Below, piece by piece: positions 14,304-26,414 of a stretch of DNA of 64,000 nt. The stretch lies in the NCBI RefSeq assembly GCF_040939455.1, contig NC_134112.1:19990501-20054500 (forward strand), in the 5' to 3' direction. Source of the DNA: Microcebus murinus. Lineage: Eukaryota > Chordata > Mammalia > Primates > Cheirogaleidae. A program made the position numbers and the translations under genes. The notes below the pieces were generated by a model, which saw nothing but the letters and a program-made list of their open reading frames with translations, made no database searches and was not told the origin of the DNA. How positions within the stretch are numbered: position 1 is the first letter of the stretch; each line of letters begins with the position of its first letter.

Positions 14304-14939
14304 CTGTAGGTTGAAGATAAAGAAAGAGGATACTAAGAAAATAGTCATTTGCATCAGTGTATTACATCCCTTTTAGGGGATTTATGTCATAAACTAATTC
14401 TAATATCTTGATTTTAATGTATAAAATTCTTAAGTAATAAAATGTTACTTTCCAACATCAATCCACCAATATCAAAAAGAAAAGAATCATTTTACAGACT
14501 TGGAAACTATAACTAGATAATGGCCAACATTTTTGCATTTCATCTAGAAAGCATGAATTTCATTAATAACACATTTAAGCTAATGATTTACTGGGCATTC
14601 ACTACAGATAAGTCATTCTATTATACATTACTATTCTGCTTATAAAAGAGTCTGATGTTCTCTTGGAAGAATCGAACAGCCACATTATGGAAAGCATATT
14701 AATGTATACTGGAAGCCAATTTTACAAGTCATTTCGTACAAAGTAAAATGACTGACAAAACCAAATCTGTGCTTCTATTCAAACTTCTATGCAAACTTTG
14801 AAAGTTAAAATTTCCATTATAAGTTCAATATAAAAATATTTTTATATGTTTAAAATATATGTCTGAGTGTAGCTTTTTCTGAAGTATATAACATAGCCTT
14901 GACACATAGAAAGAGATAAAAGAAAATCTTTCTACACAC

Positions 14940-15123
14940 CTGAGCAATATGGTAGAAAACAACTTGGGCTACAATCAAGCTTCTTCATGAATCGAATTTG
15001 TCCATTATCTTTAAGGCAAAAAAAATTTCTCTCTCCAAGAACAAAAACAGAAGATGCTGACTGATTGAAAGAGACGATACATATATCAAGGGCTTGTTCT
15101 CCGATATTTAGAGTCCAATCCAC
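14940..15123 (-). CDS. BBS9: BBS9 internal coding exon, about residues 235-295
   Basis: A 184-nt exon starting in phase 0 with VDWTLNIGEQ and ending SPSCFLPYCS plus the first base of a Val codon. The acceptor is 'ttctttgcag' and the donor 'CAG|gtgtgt', a slightly weaker donor than those of the other exons. It encodes 61 complete residues of the beta-propeller, including the hydrophobic repeats ALDICIVSF and SSVFVLGERNFFCL typical of blade strands. The one notable difference from the human protein as I remember it is Trp to Cys at about residue 285 (codon TGT at 14971-14973), inside the KKLDxSPSCF segment. Everything else shown is conserved. The frame runs seven codons above the acceptor, which is intron read-through. 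Confidence 0.96.
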
Positions 15124-15769
15124 CTGCAAAGAAAAACTCAGGATCAATTTGGTTGCTAAACATAGAATATTTCAGTTATTTTCATATCAATACAAACTAA
15201 TAAATTGCTAGTACATGGCAATAACAGTGAGATGGCTTCACTCACAAAAAAAGATCTGGACAGAGGAAACAAGAAAGCTCTCAAAGTTAGATGATAATCA
15301 ACAAATAACAGATCCAAGAACAGATATGAAAAGTCACATTAAAGATACAGATGGATTTCTGGCCATCAAGACATGATCTTAAGTATTTATCTATTTTAGA
15401 AATTTAAAATATTTAAAGAAGGTATGAAATCCAAATGGGGCTGGTAAGAAAGGCAATATTGCCAGTGTGTATATAAGAACAATCTATAGGAGGGAGACAG
15501 TATAGTGAACAGTATAGTGCATCAAACTATCTTAAGCTAAACTAGAATTCAACACTAAGAAATAATTCAAATACTATTTGGTTCAAGTACAGTTTACCTA
15601 TATGAAAAGATTCCACTGGACATAAGACATGAATGTCAGTCCCATGGCAGTTATATTTCTCATTGCACTGTAGTAGGCTAGCATTCAAGCATTATATGTC
15701 AGTGTCTGTGACTCAGGCTAACGTGTGTCTGACTCTGAGAGATGATTTATACACAATGAACAGGCAAAT

Positions 15770-17404
15770 AATGTTCCTGAGGCCCCTCAAGGACAGAGAC
15801 CACCACTAGCATTGTTGAGACAGGGAGGTATGAGTGCCTTGCATGTCCCACAGCTGCCACCCTCTGCTAATCTTGACCCCTAAGGGAGGGGTCCACCCTT
15901 CCTGGTCCAGGCTCACAGTGCATGTACCCTTCTCCTGACTGAACATTTTTATGGAGCAGGAAAGTACCCCACACTGCTCTATCACAGCCAGCACTTGAAC
16001 CCAGGGAGACCTGAGAGCAAGTTTGCCAGCTTGTTCTCAATCTGGTCTACCCAGGACTCAAGCACGCCATCTAGGGGTCTGGTAATTGGGGATTACCTAA
16101 CTTAGTCCACCATTGCTGGCACCTAAACACTCTCCCAAGGGTCTGAGGTCTAAGCAATTCAAATGGCTGGCAACATCAACATGGGTATCTACCTGCATGA
16201 GCTGAAAAGCAGCATACCTATACCTCTCTACACTGAAAAATGGAGTTCTTGGCAAAGGAGAACAGGTGAACCACAAAGCTATCTGTTTCGATCTAAGAGA
16301 AGGGATTCCATATGAGAAGGAATCAGCATAAGAACTCTGGAAATATGAAAAAACAAGCTGTTTCAGCACCCCCAAAGGATCACACTAGCTCCCTACCAAT
16401 GGGCTCCAACCAAAAAGAAATTTTTGAAATGTCAGGTATGAAATTCAAAATATGGATCACAAGTAAGCTCACTGGGATTGATGAGAAAGTTGAAAACCAA
16501 CACAAAGAAATTTTAAAAATTCAGAACATGAATAAAAAATTCACTAAAGAGATAAATAGTTTGGAAAAAACAGATCTTCTGGGATGAAGGAAACATTTAG
16601 GGAAGTACAAAATACAGTGGAAAGTTTTAACAACAGACTAGACCAAGTAGAAGAAAGAATTTCAGAGCTTTGAGACAAGGCCTTTGAATTAACCCAGACA
16701 GTCAAAAATGAAGAACAAAAAATGAAGAAAAATAAACAAAGTCTTCAAGAATTATGGCACTATGTAGGCCGGGCATAGTGGCTCACTCCTGTAATCCTTG
16801 CACTCTAGGAAGCTGAGGCAGAAGGATTGCTTGAGGTCAGGAGTTCGAGACCAGTCTGAGTAAGAGCAAGACCCTGTACTAAAAAATAGAACAAAAATTA
16901 GCCAGGCAACTGAAAATAGAAAAAAATCAGCTGGGTGTTGTTGCATGTAGTCCTAGCTACTTTGGAGGCTAAAGGAGGAGGATCATTTGAGCCCAGGAGT
17001 TTGAGGTTGCTGTGAGCTAGGCTGATGTGCCAGGGCAATAAAGCAAAGGCTCTGTCTCAAAAAAAGAATTCTGGGACTATGTATTATAGGTATCCCTTAG
17101 AAAGAAAAAGAAAGGTAAAAAGCATGGAAAACCTACTAGAGGTAATAATAAACAAAAATTTCCCTGGTCTTGTTAGAGATTTAGTCATCCAGATACAAGG
17201 TCGTCAAACTCCTGAAACATTCATTGCAAACAGGACATCTCCAAGGCACATAGTCATCAGACATGCCAAAGTCAAAGTAAAGGAGAAAATCCTACAAGCT
17301 GCGAGATGAAAGTATTAAGTAATTTACTACAAAAGAAAATCCATCAGACTAACAGCAAACTTCTCAGGGGAAAACTTACAAGCCAGAAGGGAATGGGCTC
17401 CAAA
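15770..17404 (+). mobile_element. L1M segment A: 5' UTR and ORF1, forward
   Basis: GC-rich L1 5' UTR-like sequence (15770-16300) leads into ORF1 remains: a coiled-coil part at 16312-16587 and the C-terminal domain at 17066-17310 (VRDLVIQIQGRQTPETFIA, RTSPRHIVIR). It ends abruptly at about 17404 where the orientation flips. An Alu at 16767 interrupts it. Confidence 0.85.
16767..17063 (+). mobile_element. Alu dimer inserted in L1 ORF1
   Basis: Bounded by a 20-bp target duplication, AAGAATTaTGGcACTATGTA (16747-16766) and AAGAATTcTGGgACTATGTA (17064-17083), two mismatches. The ORF1 sequence resumes exactly after it, so the Alu is younger than the L1. Confidence 0.95.
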
Positions 17405-18245
17405 ACGTATATTTTGTAGTTTGGAGGTAGAATGTTCCGTAAATGTCTGTTAGATCCATTTGTTCTAGAGTCCCACTTAAGTCCAGCATTTCTTTGCTGA
17501 GTTTCTGCCTTGATGATCTGTCTAGTTCTATCAGTGGAACCAGCTATTATGATGTTGCTGTTTATTGCTTTACTTAAGTCTAGTAGTATTTGTTTTATGA
17601 ATCTGGGAGCTCCTGTGTTAGACGCTTATATATTTAGGGTTTTTATATCTTCTTGTTGAATGGATCTGTTTATCATTATATGATGACCATCTTTGTCTTT
17701 TTATACTGTTGTTGATTTAAAGTCTATTTTATCTGATATAAGAATAGTTATTCCTGCTTACTTTCGGTTTCCATTTGTGTTAAATATTTTTTTCTACCCT
17801 ATGACCTTGAGTGTATAGTTATCATTAGGAGTTAAATGGGTTTCTTGAGGCAGCATATATTTAGGTTGGTTTTTTTAATCCATTCTGCCAATGTGTATAT
17901 TTTTAGTGGGGCATTTAGACATTTATGTTCAATGTTAATATTGATATGTGAGATACTACCAGTCATCATATTGATTGCTACCTAGTTGCTTTGTTTCCTC
18001 CCTTGTGTTACTATTTTACAAGAGCTATGAGTTTTTACTTTTGGTTGTTTTTACATTGGTGGGTATCAGTTTTTATGTTCAATGCTTAACAATGTTTAAA
18101 GCACTTTTAAGAATTTCTTGTAGGGTTTATCTAGTGTTGACAAATACTCTTAGTGTTTGCTTGTCTGGGAAAGCCTTTATTTTTCCTTCATTTATGAAAC
18201 TTAATTTTTCAGGATATAAAATTCTTGGCTGATAGTTATCCTGTT
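17405..18245 (-). mobile_element. L1M segment B: inter-ORF and ORF2 endonuclease, inverted
   Basis: Read on the minus strand from 18245 downward, it begins with the sequence that normally follows segment A ('ttttatatcctgaaaaatt') and continues to the ORF2 endonuclease (IIAGSTDRTRQII near 17500). It is an in-place inversion of the middle of the same L1. Confidence 0.82.
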
Positions 18246-19085
18246 CAAGCAGATTAAAGACAGAGCATTCAGCCCAGAGAAAGAAATAACAGCATCCAAA
18301 TAGTAAAAGAGGAGGTCAAACTATCCCTGTTTGCCAACGACATGATCTTATACCTAGAAAGCCCTAAAGACTCCTCCAAAAGATAATAACAATGGACAAA
18401 AACAATAGATGTCGGGGCAGATGTGGTGAAAAGGGAACACTTACACACTGTTGGGGGAGAAGATAAATTAGTACAACCTCTATGGAAAACAGTATGGAGA
18501 TTCCTCAAAGAACTAAAAGTAGACCTACCATTCAATTCTGCAATACCAGTACTCAAAAGAAAAGAAGTCATTATATCAAAAAGACACCTGCACCCAAATG
18601 TTTATTGCAACACATTTCACAATTACAAAGATATGAAATCAACCTAAGTGTCCAGCAACTAATGAGTGGGTAATGTATGTGCATACACACATAAATACAT
18701 ACACACACACAGACACACACATACCCATGGAGTACTACTCACCCATAAAAAGGAATGAAATACCATCTTTTGCAGCAATGTGAATGGACCTTTATCTTCA
18801 GTGAAGTATCTCAGGAATGGAAAAATGAATACCATATGTTCTCACTTATAAGTGGGATCTAAATGATGGGTATATATGGTCATAAAGTAGTGTGATGGAC
18901 ATTGGAAACTAAGAAGGAGGGAACGTGGTTGGGGCTAAGAGATAAAAAATTATCTATTGGATACAATGTATACTATTCTGGTGATGGGTACACTAAAAGC
19001 CCTGACTTCACCACTATACAATTCATCCATGTAACAAAAAACACTTGTAACCCCTAAATCTACTGAAATAATAATAATAAAAGAA
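18246..19085 (+). mobile_element. L1M segment C: RT box and 3' end, forward
   Basis: Starts just upstream of the RT motif ([18 protein letters not shown], where the usual FADD reads FAND). It jumps at about 18390 to the 3' part of ORF2 with loss of roughly 1 kb, then runs to an L1MA-like 3' end with a degenerate A-tail. It contains a (CA)-rich stretch at 18680-18722. Confidence 0.85.
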
Positions 19086-19589
19086 ATCAGCAAATAACAA
19101 AAAGATAGCTCTGAGTAATATAGGAAGCTATTAACTGTGTTCCCACAACTACCTTACTGAAAGCATTCTATTGAATAAGTTGTTTTTCTGCAATAGATTT
19201 AATAATGTTCTTTGGTATCACACTCATGCCAAGTGACTGTCATGTAATAAAAGGAAGTTTTACTGCTATTTCTTGTCTATTCATTAATTAATAGAGAATT
19301 AAAAATATCATTCAACTGTAATTGTTGTCAAAATACATCCTCAGTGTGAGGCATTGAGCAGTATCAATAAATAACTGCAAATGGATAAAGAAAGCATATT
19401 CTAGACAGTAGAAAAACCATATGCAGAAGCCTATGAAGGAAAGCCATAGAATATTTGGAACAATGAGAAGCCCCATGTAGCTGAAATATAGACTATAAGA
19501 AACAAATGGAAGAAGACTACTATTGAGGAGGAAGTCAAAAGACAATTTGGTCACCATTATCACTGGCACCCTCATCATCCAGACATTTT

Positions 19590-19735
19590 GCTAAGTGCTT
19601 CATATATATATAATTTATCTAATTATAATACATTATCTATTATAAATAGATACTATCAACATTTTGCAAATGAGGAAACTAAGATTTAGTAAATTTTAAC
19701 AAACTTGCTCAAACTTGCTTAAAAAAGAAGTATAG
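19590..19735 (-). repeat. MIR SINE fragment
   Basis: 'tttgcaaatgaggaaact' followed by a decayed 'acttgctcaa' segment is the reverse of the MIR core. Confidence 0.75.
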
Positions 19736-19739
19736 CTCT

Positions 19740-21113
19740 CAAGATCTACCTGATTTGAAAGTCTACACTTTAACTATTATTACTGTGGAGCTTCTAAATT
19801 CTGTACAAAATGATGTCACATTTGTATTTGTTATGTTCTTACACATTTTACCACTACTGAAAAAATATATCTTCATCTCATTCTTGACTCCATGTTATCC
19901 TTTCTTTCTACCATTTCCCTTAACTTCTGTCTCCTAATGCAGAAAATTCTGCATGGTCTTCTCTGGTGCTCTTATTTCATCAGTATTCTAAATTCCACAT
20001 TATTTCTCCATTCAATTTCTTTCATGTGTATCCTCAAGTTCACTTCACTGTCTCCATCATAATTTTTAATTCCTTCTACTTTTCTCCTTGTTGTCTATGG
20101 AGGGTCTCAGGATGAGGAAGAGTTCACAATCACCATCTATTCTCCAATTTCCATTAAATGGAGAATTCATCATTTACAATTTTCTTCAAACTACTGCTCA
20201 ACTTATCAAACTTCCACCTTTGCCTTTGAGTTAATTCTACCTCTGTGAGTTGTACATTTTTAACTTTTATTTATATATTTGGTCACATGCTTATTAAGTA
20301 GAAATATTTGGAGAACTAGTAGCCAAAAATTTTCTAAGTGTTATGAAAACTTGATATCCACAGATCCAAGAAGTTCAACAAATCTTAAGCTCAAAAACAA
20401 GAGAAAGAAAAGCATACATGATGATCTAATTTCTCAAAATAAGTAATAAGAGAAAATCTGAAAAGCAGCCAGAGAAAAAAGACAATGCAGAGGAATATAA
20501 TGTATAAAATTTTGCATATTAAAAGAGTATTTTTTAATGTTTTCTTTTTTTATTTTGTTAGTTTATAATCACTTTAGTTATGCTGAAATTAAACAATTAA
20601 AAGTTAAAAAAAATAAGATTTGAGGCACAAGAAAAAAGACAGTAAAATCATTTATTTTTCATAAAGATAATTGCTAAGTTGCTTTTCTCTGAAAATGTAA
20701 GTCTTCAATGTTGTAGAGTTATTCACTGATACCTGAATCTGATTTAAAAATCATGTAATTATTCTAATGAAGGTTTGATGTGGGTTTAATTTAATGACAT
20801 CATTAAAATATACAGAATGTGTAGCTTTCCTTACTGTCAATTATCTTCTATTTAATTCAAATAAAAGTGACTTTGATTTAAAAAAAAAAAAGTGACCCCA
20901 TCTGGACATCTATAGTTCTAATGGTAGAGCTCCATAATCTGATATAATAGCCAACTAAATTCTTAGATCATTCATATAATAATAACATAGAAAAGACAAG
21001 TGACTTAAATATATATTTTTTTAAATGTTCTTCCCAGGAAATCTGATTCTTAACAAATATCTGTGATTAGATATGGCATTACTGAAATTTTTATATATTT
21101 TAAAAGGGCTTAC
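19740..21113. other. BBS9 intron, no gene seen
   Basis: AT-rich intron. A pyrimidine-rich stretch (19860-20260) may be an old repeat that I cannot name. The sequence up to the exon at 21114 shows nothing else recognisable. Confidence 0.5.
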
Positions 21114-21198
21114 AACTAGTCTTTTTCCAGAACCAAGCTTTTGCTGTTCAGTCTCCTGCCTTTTATCTGCATCCGTTGCAAACGCAAGTACTTGGTAC
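21114..21198 (-). CDS. BBS9: BBS9 internal coding exon, about residues 206-234
   Basis: An 85-nt exon too short to show as a long open frame. Its first base completes the Lys codon begun in the exon at 28333-28507. It then encodes 28 residues starting YQVLAFATDADKRQ and ending LGSGKRLV. The acceptor is 'ttaatacag' and the donor 'GTT|gtaagc', so the exon ends on a codon boundary. The residues match human BBS9 as I recall it, without visible change. It lies in the beta-propeller; the charged DADKRQETEQQK stretch is probably a surface loop between blades. The neighbouring introns are about 7.1 kb (upstream) and 6.0 kb (downstream). Confidence 0.94.
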
Positions 21199-21595
21199 CT
21201 GTATTAAAGATATAAGAAAATGGTAAGTAACTTTATAATTTAAAAGTGTAAATTATTTTAAACTTTAAAAGCAAATAATCTATAATTATAGATCACTTTT
21301 TCATTGGTTTTTAAAAACTGTAAAATTCAAGATTGAACTCTCATTGAATGATATTGTGAAATGAGACCATGTAAAACTGTCATGGTAAAGAAATTATAAC
21401 TATATGTCCCAGTTATTCAATATTGGAAAAACAGCTCAACCAAGGCACTTCCATTAGAATTTTATGTGACAAGTAACAGTGAACAAGAAAGATGTAGTAC
21501 CTAACCACCAGACAGAAAAACATAATGCAAAGCAGTCAGATGTAGTAAAAATTATTAATACATAATCTACAGAACCAAGAAAAACTGAATTTAAT

Positions 21596-21730
21596 CCTCA
21601 GCTAACCCACTTACTAGCTGAGTGAATTATGGCAATTAACTCTGTGTCTAGCTTCCTCATCTATAAAATGGAAATGATAATCTCTAAGTCAAATATTATT
21701 AATAGGATTAAATAATAAATTATATATATA
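21596..21730 (+). repeat. MIR SINE, 5' portion
   Basis: 'cccacttactagctgagtg' and 'cttcctcatctataaaatgg' are the MIR core. The element is split by the Alu at 21731-22051 and resumes at 22064. Confidence 0.85.
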
Positions 21731-22051
21731 TTTTTTTGAGGCAGAGTCTCACTTTGTTGCCCAGGCTAGAGTGAGTGCCGTGGCGTCAGCCTAGCTCACA
21801 GCAACCTCCTGGGCTCAGGCAATCCTGCTGCCTTAGCCTCCTGAGTAGCTGGGACTACAGGCATGCGCCACCATGCCAGGCTAATATTTTCTATATATAT
21901 TTTTAGTTGGCCAATTAATTCCTTTCTATTTATAGTAGAGACAGGGTCTTGCTCTTGCTCAGGCTGGTTTCGAACTCCTGAGCTTGAGCAATCCGCCCGC
22001 CTCAGCCTCCCAGAGTGCTAGGATTACAGGCATGAACCATCGTGCCCAGTC
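21731..22051 (-). mobile_element. Alu dimer, the only full Alu on the minus strand
   Basis: Starts with a T run and contains the reverse of the lemur linker ('ttggccaattaattcc'). Target duplication GGATTAAATAAT (21705-21716 and 22052-22063). It lies 530 bp upstream (in gene sense) of the exon at 21114-21198. Confidence 0.96.
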
Positions 22052-22135
22052 GGATTAAATAATTTATAATTATAAAAATGCCTAATATAGTATCTGGTGT
22101 ATATTAAGTGCACAAATATTTATTGATAAATTGAT
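22052..22135 (+). repeat. MIR SINE, 3' portion
   Basis: 'atgcctaatatagtatctgg' then 'caaatatttattgat' matches the MIR tail, continuing the copy at 21596. Confidence 0.75.
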
Positions 22136-22859
22136 AAAGAGACAGATACAGATTTATACATAAGTAGAGATCAATCATCTAATAGTTTACCTGGTATGTA
22201 ATAAGTTCTTAATAATGGACATTATGGACATTGTGACCTTCTATAATTATTTCATAGCTTCTATTTCAATAGTGACATTTAGTTCAAATCAGTCTTAAAA
22301 ATAATTTATAAATATTATCTAATCTAGAAATGATTAATATAGCTAATAATATTGAAATTTCTATACTTCCCATTAATTAATGGTATATTTTTAGAATAAT
22401 CCTACTCTAAATGAAGAAACTACAGGCTGACAGATTCCTTGCCTTCCTATTGACTCAAAATTCCTTTCATTGTTCCTTCATAGCTAGGAGGAAAATTTTA
22501 AAATAGATATATTCAGATATATCACATTATCAAAGAGAAAGATGTCTGAGAGTATAAATATCAGGGACATGAATGAATGAAGGCAATGTGGAATATCTAA
22601 ATAAATATTAAAATGTACAGTGATATTCAGATGTCATGTACCAACTCTGAAACCATCCTGTCTCAAACAGGAATAATAAATTTGTAAAAATCCTCCAACT
22701 TCAGTTGAATACTGGCTGACTATGAATTAAGACTGTCTTCACAAGGCATAGAAGCTGATAACAAACTTACAATAGCCTATAAAAAATCAGACTTAATATG
22801 AAAACCTAATGTATATGAATTTCATTCATTCCGTAACCATATAGTAGGGATCTAATACA

Positions 22860-23280
22860 AACATTAACAATGGAAAAAACTACTAAATGATGTGTACTTA
22901 TCAGGAGCTCTCAAACTAGTTATGGAAATTACTATATAGACAACTAAGTGTAACTCAGAGTACCCTGTGCTAATTAATAAATAGAAAGTATACACATAGT
23001 ACCGATGGAACACAGTGACAGAAACATGTAATTGAGATGGAAAAGATAGGGTCTCGGTATAAGTTAGGAAGAGAAAGCTAAGTTTTAAAGAAATGAATGG
23101 AAATTCATCATGCTGGTAAAGAGGGAGAAAGTATGGCAAAGCAAATAGCAAGCAAATGCACGTAGCAGTGAAAGAAGCATGAAAGGCCATGACAGGAATT
23201 CAGGAAAGATGCATGACAGGGAAGAATGAGTCACGGGACTCGTGAGGTAGGAGGGAGAAGATCTCAGCCTTATAAATCCT
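22860..23280 (-). repeat. Possible L2 LINE fragment
   Basis: Decayed wording typical of the reverse L2 3' end ('ggcaaagcaaatagcaagc', 'gccatgacaggaattcag'). Weak assignment. Confidence 0.35.
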
Positions 23281-23289
23281 TACAAAAAA

Positions 23290-24540
23290 AAATCTCATAG
23301 GCAGCTGCAGCAAATTTCTCTGTATCTTCTGACACTGACCTTCAAAATCCCAAAGGCACCAAAAGTTCCAAATAATTGACCCTCACATTCTGACCTCCAA
23401 AAAGGAGTATTTTTCCTATTCTCAATTCATAATAACAGAAATAGCATGCCTTGGTGACTAGAACATCATCCTAGAGCTGGTCATGCTCTGAAATCTAACC
23501 TCAGGCAATTAATTACATAGGTTGTTCATTTTCTGCAGACACCAACCTACCAGAGGATTACATGGATATTAATGAGATTGTTGCAAACATCCAGAGCTCT
23601 TTGGGCTATGCGAAGCTTCTTATATGACTACAAAGAGTTATTATTTCATCTGAGGAATAAGTTAGCCTCTAAAGTGGCCTCATTAAAACAGTAGGCAAAG
23701 ACACAGCCAAAATTGACTACTGATTTCCAAATCTAGACCATTTTTCTTCCTGAAAGACAGCTCAGAAGAATATTTTATTACTTCAACATTACTGACAGCA
23801 AAATAGATGATTATAAACTTACAATAGCATCTATTTTATGGTTCTTCCTTAACTTCTCTTAACTGTGACCCATAACATATATAAAAATCTATTTCTAAAA
23901 CCAAACAATTCTAAACAGACTTGGAAATTCTGAAATAAAGAAAACACCTGGATCTTTTTTCTTAGCACTCAAGTGTTCAGTGATATAAGCTAAAAAATAA
24001 AATTCCCTTGTTGAGACTTCTGAAAGAATAATCAGGCTCATTGTAACAACATTTTATGAAAAATTACCATATGTGTTTCTCAGAGCAGACAGGCACTAAC
24101 TAATCACAAATACAACAAGCCCACAGAAACAGTGGTACTTTTTGACCCACTAGTCACAAATGCTTAACAAGTCCTATAGTGCACCAGTAACAAAACTCAA
24201 CCATATAATTTAGCGCTCTTCCATATCACATCATAAAAATAGCAGCAAGTAACTAAAATATAGATTGAGGTGTCACAGAGCACAAAAGTAAACCCTCTGA
24301 AATCATTTCTTTTCAAATGAAACATAAGTGTCACCTGAAAGGGTACCAGGAGGTTTGAGAACCTCGATATGTAACCCAGAGAACTTTGCTAGAAATGGAA
24401 GCTCTGGATACAGAGCATTATTATGTTCATTTCAACTATAGCTAACACATTCTCAACCATGCCAGCAAGAATCATTTTCATTGAAAGGTGCCAGTAACAA
24501 AGCAGAAGCTTTCCTGACACACTTCACTCCTTCCTCAAGT
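23290..24540. other. BBS9 intron, no feature recognised
   Basis: AT-rich, no long frame, no clear repeat boundary. Confidence 0.5.
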
Positions 24541-24544
24541 TCTT

Positions 24545-24905
24545 GCTAAAAACCTACTCTCAGCAAGGAACAGTGCAAGGTACTTCAGGGGATACAAAAT
24601 TCCTGCCATCAGAAAGCACTCAGCCCAGTCAAGGAAAAAAACAAAAGGCAAATGTATAGTATCAGTGAAAGGAATAGTACTTAAGGGAAGCACTGAAAAA
24701 CTCCACAAATGAAGGAGGAAGAGATGTTGCTTATGTCTAGGTCAGGGAAGAACTGAAGGGGAGCAGGGAGGCTTCCAGGCATAATTGTCATGTGCAGAGA
24801 AGGAAGGAAGGACATTTCAGACATAAGAGACAGCATGTGCAAAAAACGAAAGAGAGAAAAGCCCCTAATGTATATGTAGAACACAAATATTTCAATTTGG
24901 GTAAA
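24545..24905 (-). repeat. L2 LINE fragment
   Basis: Includes the reversed L2 hallmarks 'gacagcatgtgcaaaaaac' and 'agcaaggaacagtgcaag' in the expected order. Confidence 0.6.
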
Positions 24906-25549
24906 AATGGGTGAAGAAAACAATCTTCTTTTTAAAATAGTCAATTAAACTCAACAAATACATTTTAAAATACTTACATAAAGTCTATTATTTAGCATGG
25001 TAATAGGAGCTACTACAGGTGTGCTGGGGAAAGTGTAGGGAAGAGAGAAGGAGAGAAAATAAAACTCATGGCAAGTAAACTCCTTAAGGCAGCCTCCCAA
25101 CATTCAACTATTATCTAGAGGTCCCACCTCTAGGCCTCCTCAGCATTCTATACAAACCTCTGCTGTAGCTGTAGCCTGCAGCACAAGGGACTGAAGTAGC
25201 TAAGTGACTTGGTGCCTCTCACACTTGTTTGACTACTGCTTAAGGACAAGAGACAGTTCTTGTTTGACTACATTCAGAGAAGTCTCTTGGAAAATGTTTG
25301 GGAATTAATTGCTTAATAAATGAAATGAATTGCTCAGTGAACAGATGTTTAAGACAGATTCTGCTACCAGAAACTTAATAGTGCAAGACATACTCTGGAA
25401 TATTCCAGTATAATACAAGAAAGCAGTATATGATATTGAGCAAAAAAATCAGTGTTTCAGGCAATAATACATCTAGGAGGTGAAAAAAAAGGAGGATAGT
25501 TGTACCAGTTAACTTTAAAAGTGCCTTCCAAATCTAAAAGTCCACATCA

Positions 25550-25885
25550 TAGAGGTAAAATGGGACTGGATTATAAAGTATACTGAATGTCAGTATAAGA
25601 AAGTCTAAATTTTTAAATGAGAAATGAAAATTATCCTAGCTTAAAGAGGTGTTTTAAAAGGACAGATCTGAGAAGGACTCTTCAAAGTCTAGATTAGAGG
25701 TAAAACAAACAAACAAAAACCAAGAAATCCAGTGAAAAAATAAAGGCCTGAACCAATGGGAATGGGAAACAAGGGCTGAGTAAGAAGAATTAAGGGTAGA
25801 AAGGGCAGGGTTTAGTGACTAAGAAATTCTAACAGGCAAAGGAAAGGAAAAGAGAATAAAAGATGATCCAAAGTTTGGACACACA
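25550..25885 (-). repeat. L2 LINE fragment
   Basis: 'aaaggcctgaaccaatggga' and 'agatgatccaaagttt' are decayed reversed L2 3' sequence. Confidence 0.5.
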
Positions 25886-25984
25886 TGGCCCAGTGAACAG
25901 TGGTACCAAAGGCCTTCTTCCCCTCCCCCCCAAAAAAGGGCAAACAATTCTCTCACTTCAAAAGAAAAACAATGCTCAAAGTGT

Positions 25985-26152
25985 GCCCCTAAATTATAAT
26001 CACCTGGAGAATGCATTTACAGTGATGATTTCTGGGTCTTATCCCCTATCCTATTAAATCAAAATCTAGGGGACTGAGGACTAGAATCTGTAAATGTTCA
26101 TTTTATAATAGACTGCCCAGGTGATTCCTACGCACACTGTAGCCTTCACTAG
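25985..26152 (+). repeat. MER5A hAT-Charlie fossil
   Basis: 'aatcacctggagaatgcatt', 'aatcaaaatctaggggact' and 'gcccaggtgattcctacg' follow the MER5A consensus order. Confidence 0.82.
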
Positions 26153-26186
26153 TTCTTATATGAACATAATTAAGCAGGGTTTAAAG

Positions 26187-26406
26187 CAGGGATCCTCAAA
26201 GTTTTTAAACAGGGAGCCAGTTCACTGTCTCTCACACCATTGGAGGGCGGCACACATTCCACACATGCGCACTATGGGCCCAGGACAAGTCAGCTGCTAA
26301 GCAGGACAGGCAGCCCGGCAAAAACACATGTCGGGCTGGGTAAATGCTGGATAAATGTCCTCGGTGGGCCGCATGTGGCCAGTGGGCCATACTTTGAGGA
26401 CGCCTG
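26187..26406. mobile_element. Non-autonomous hAT DNA transposon (220 bp) with 8-bp target duplication
   Basis: The element begins CAGGGATCCTCAAAG and ends CTTTGAGGACGCCTG; the ends are inverted repeats matching at 13 of 15 positions. It is flanked on both sides by the perfect 8-bp duplication GTTTAAAG (26179-26186 and 26407-26414), the length made by hAT transposases. The interior is GC- and CpG-rich and has no coding capacity, so it depended on a transposase supplied elsewhere. The terminal sequence differs from SPIN as I remember it but resembles other hAT families reported in lemurs, bats and opossum. Family assignment is inference. Confidence 0.88.
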
Positions 26407-26414
26407 GTTTAAAG

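Noticed and set aside
26187..26406. SPIN transposon
   Set aside because: The ends (CAGGGATCCTCAAAG) do not match the SPIN ends as I remember them; another hAT family is more likely.
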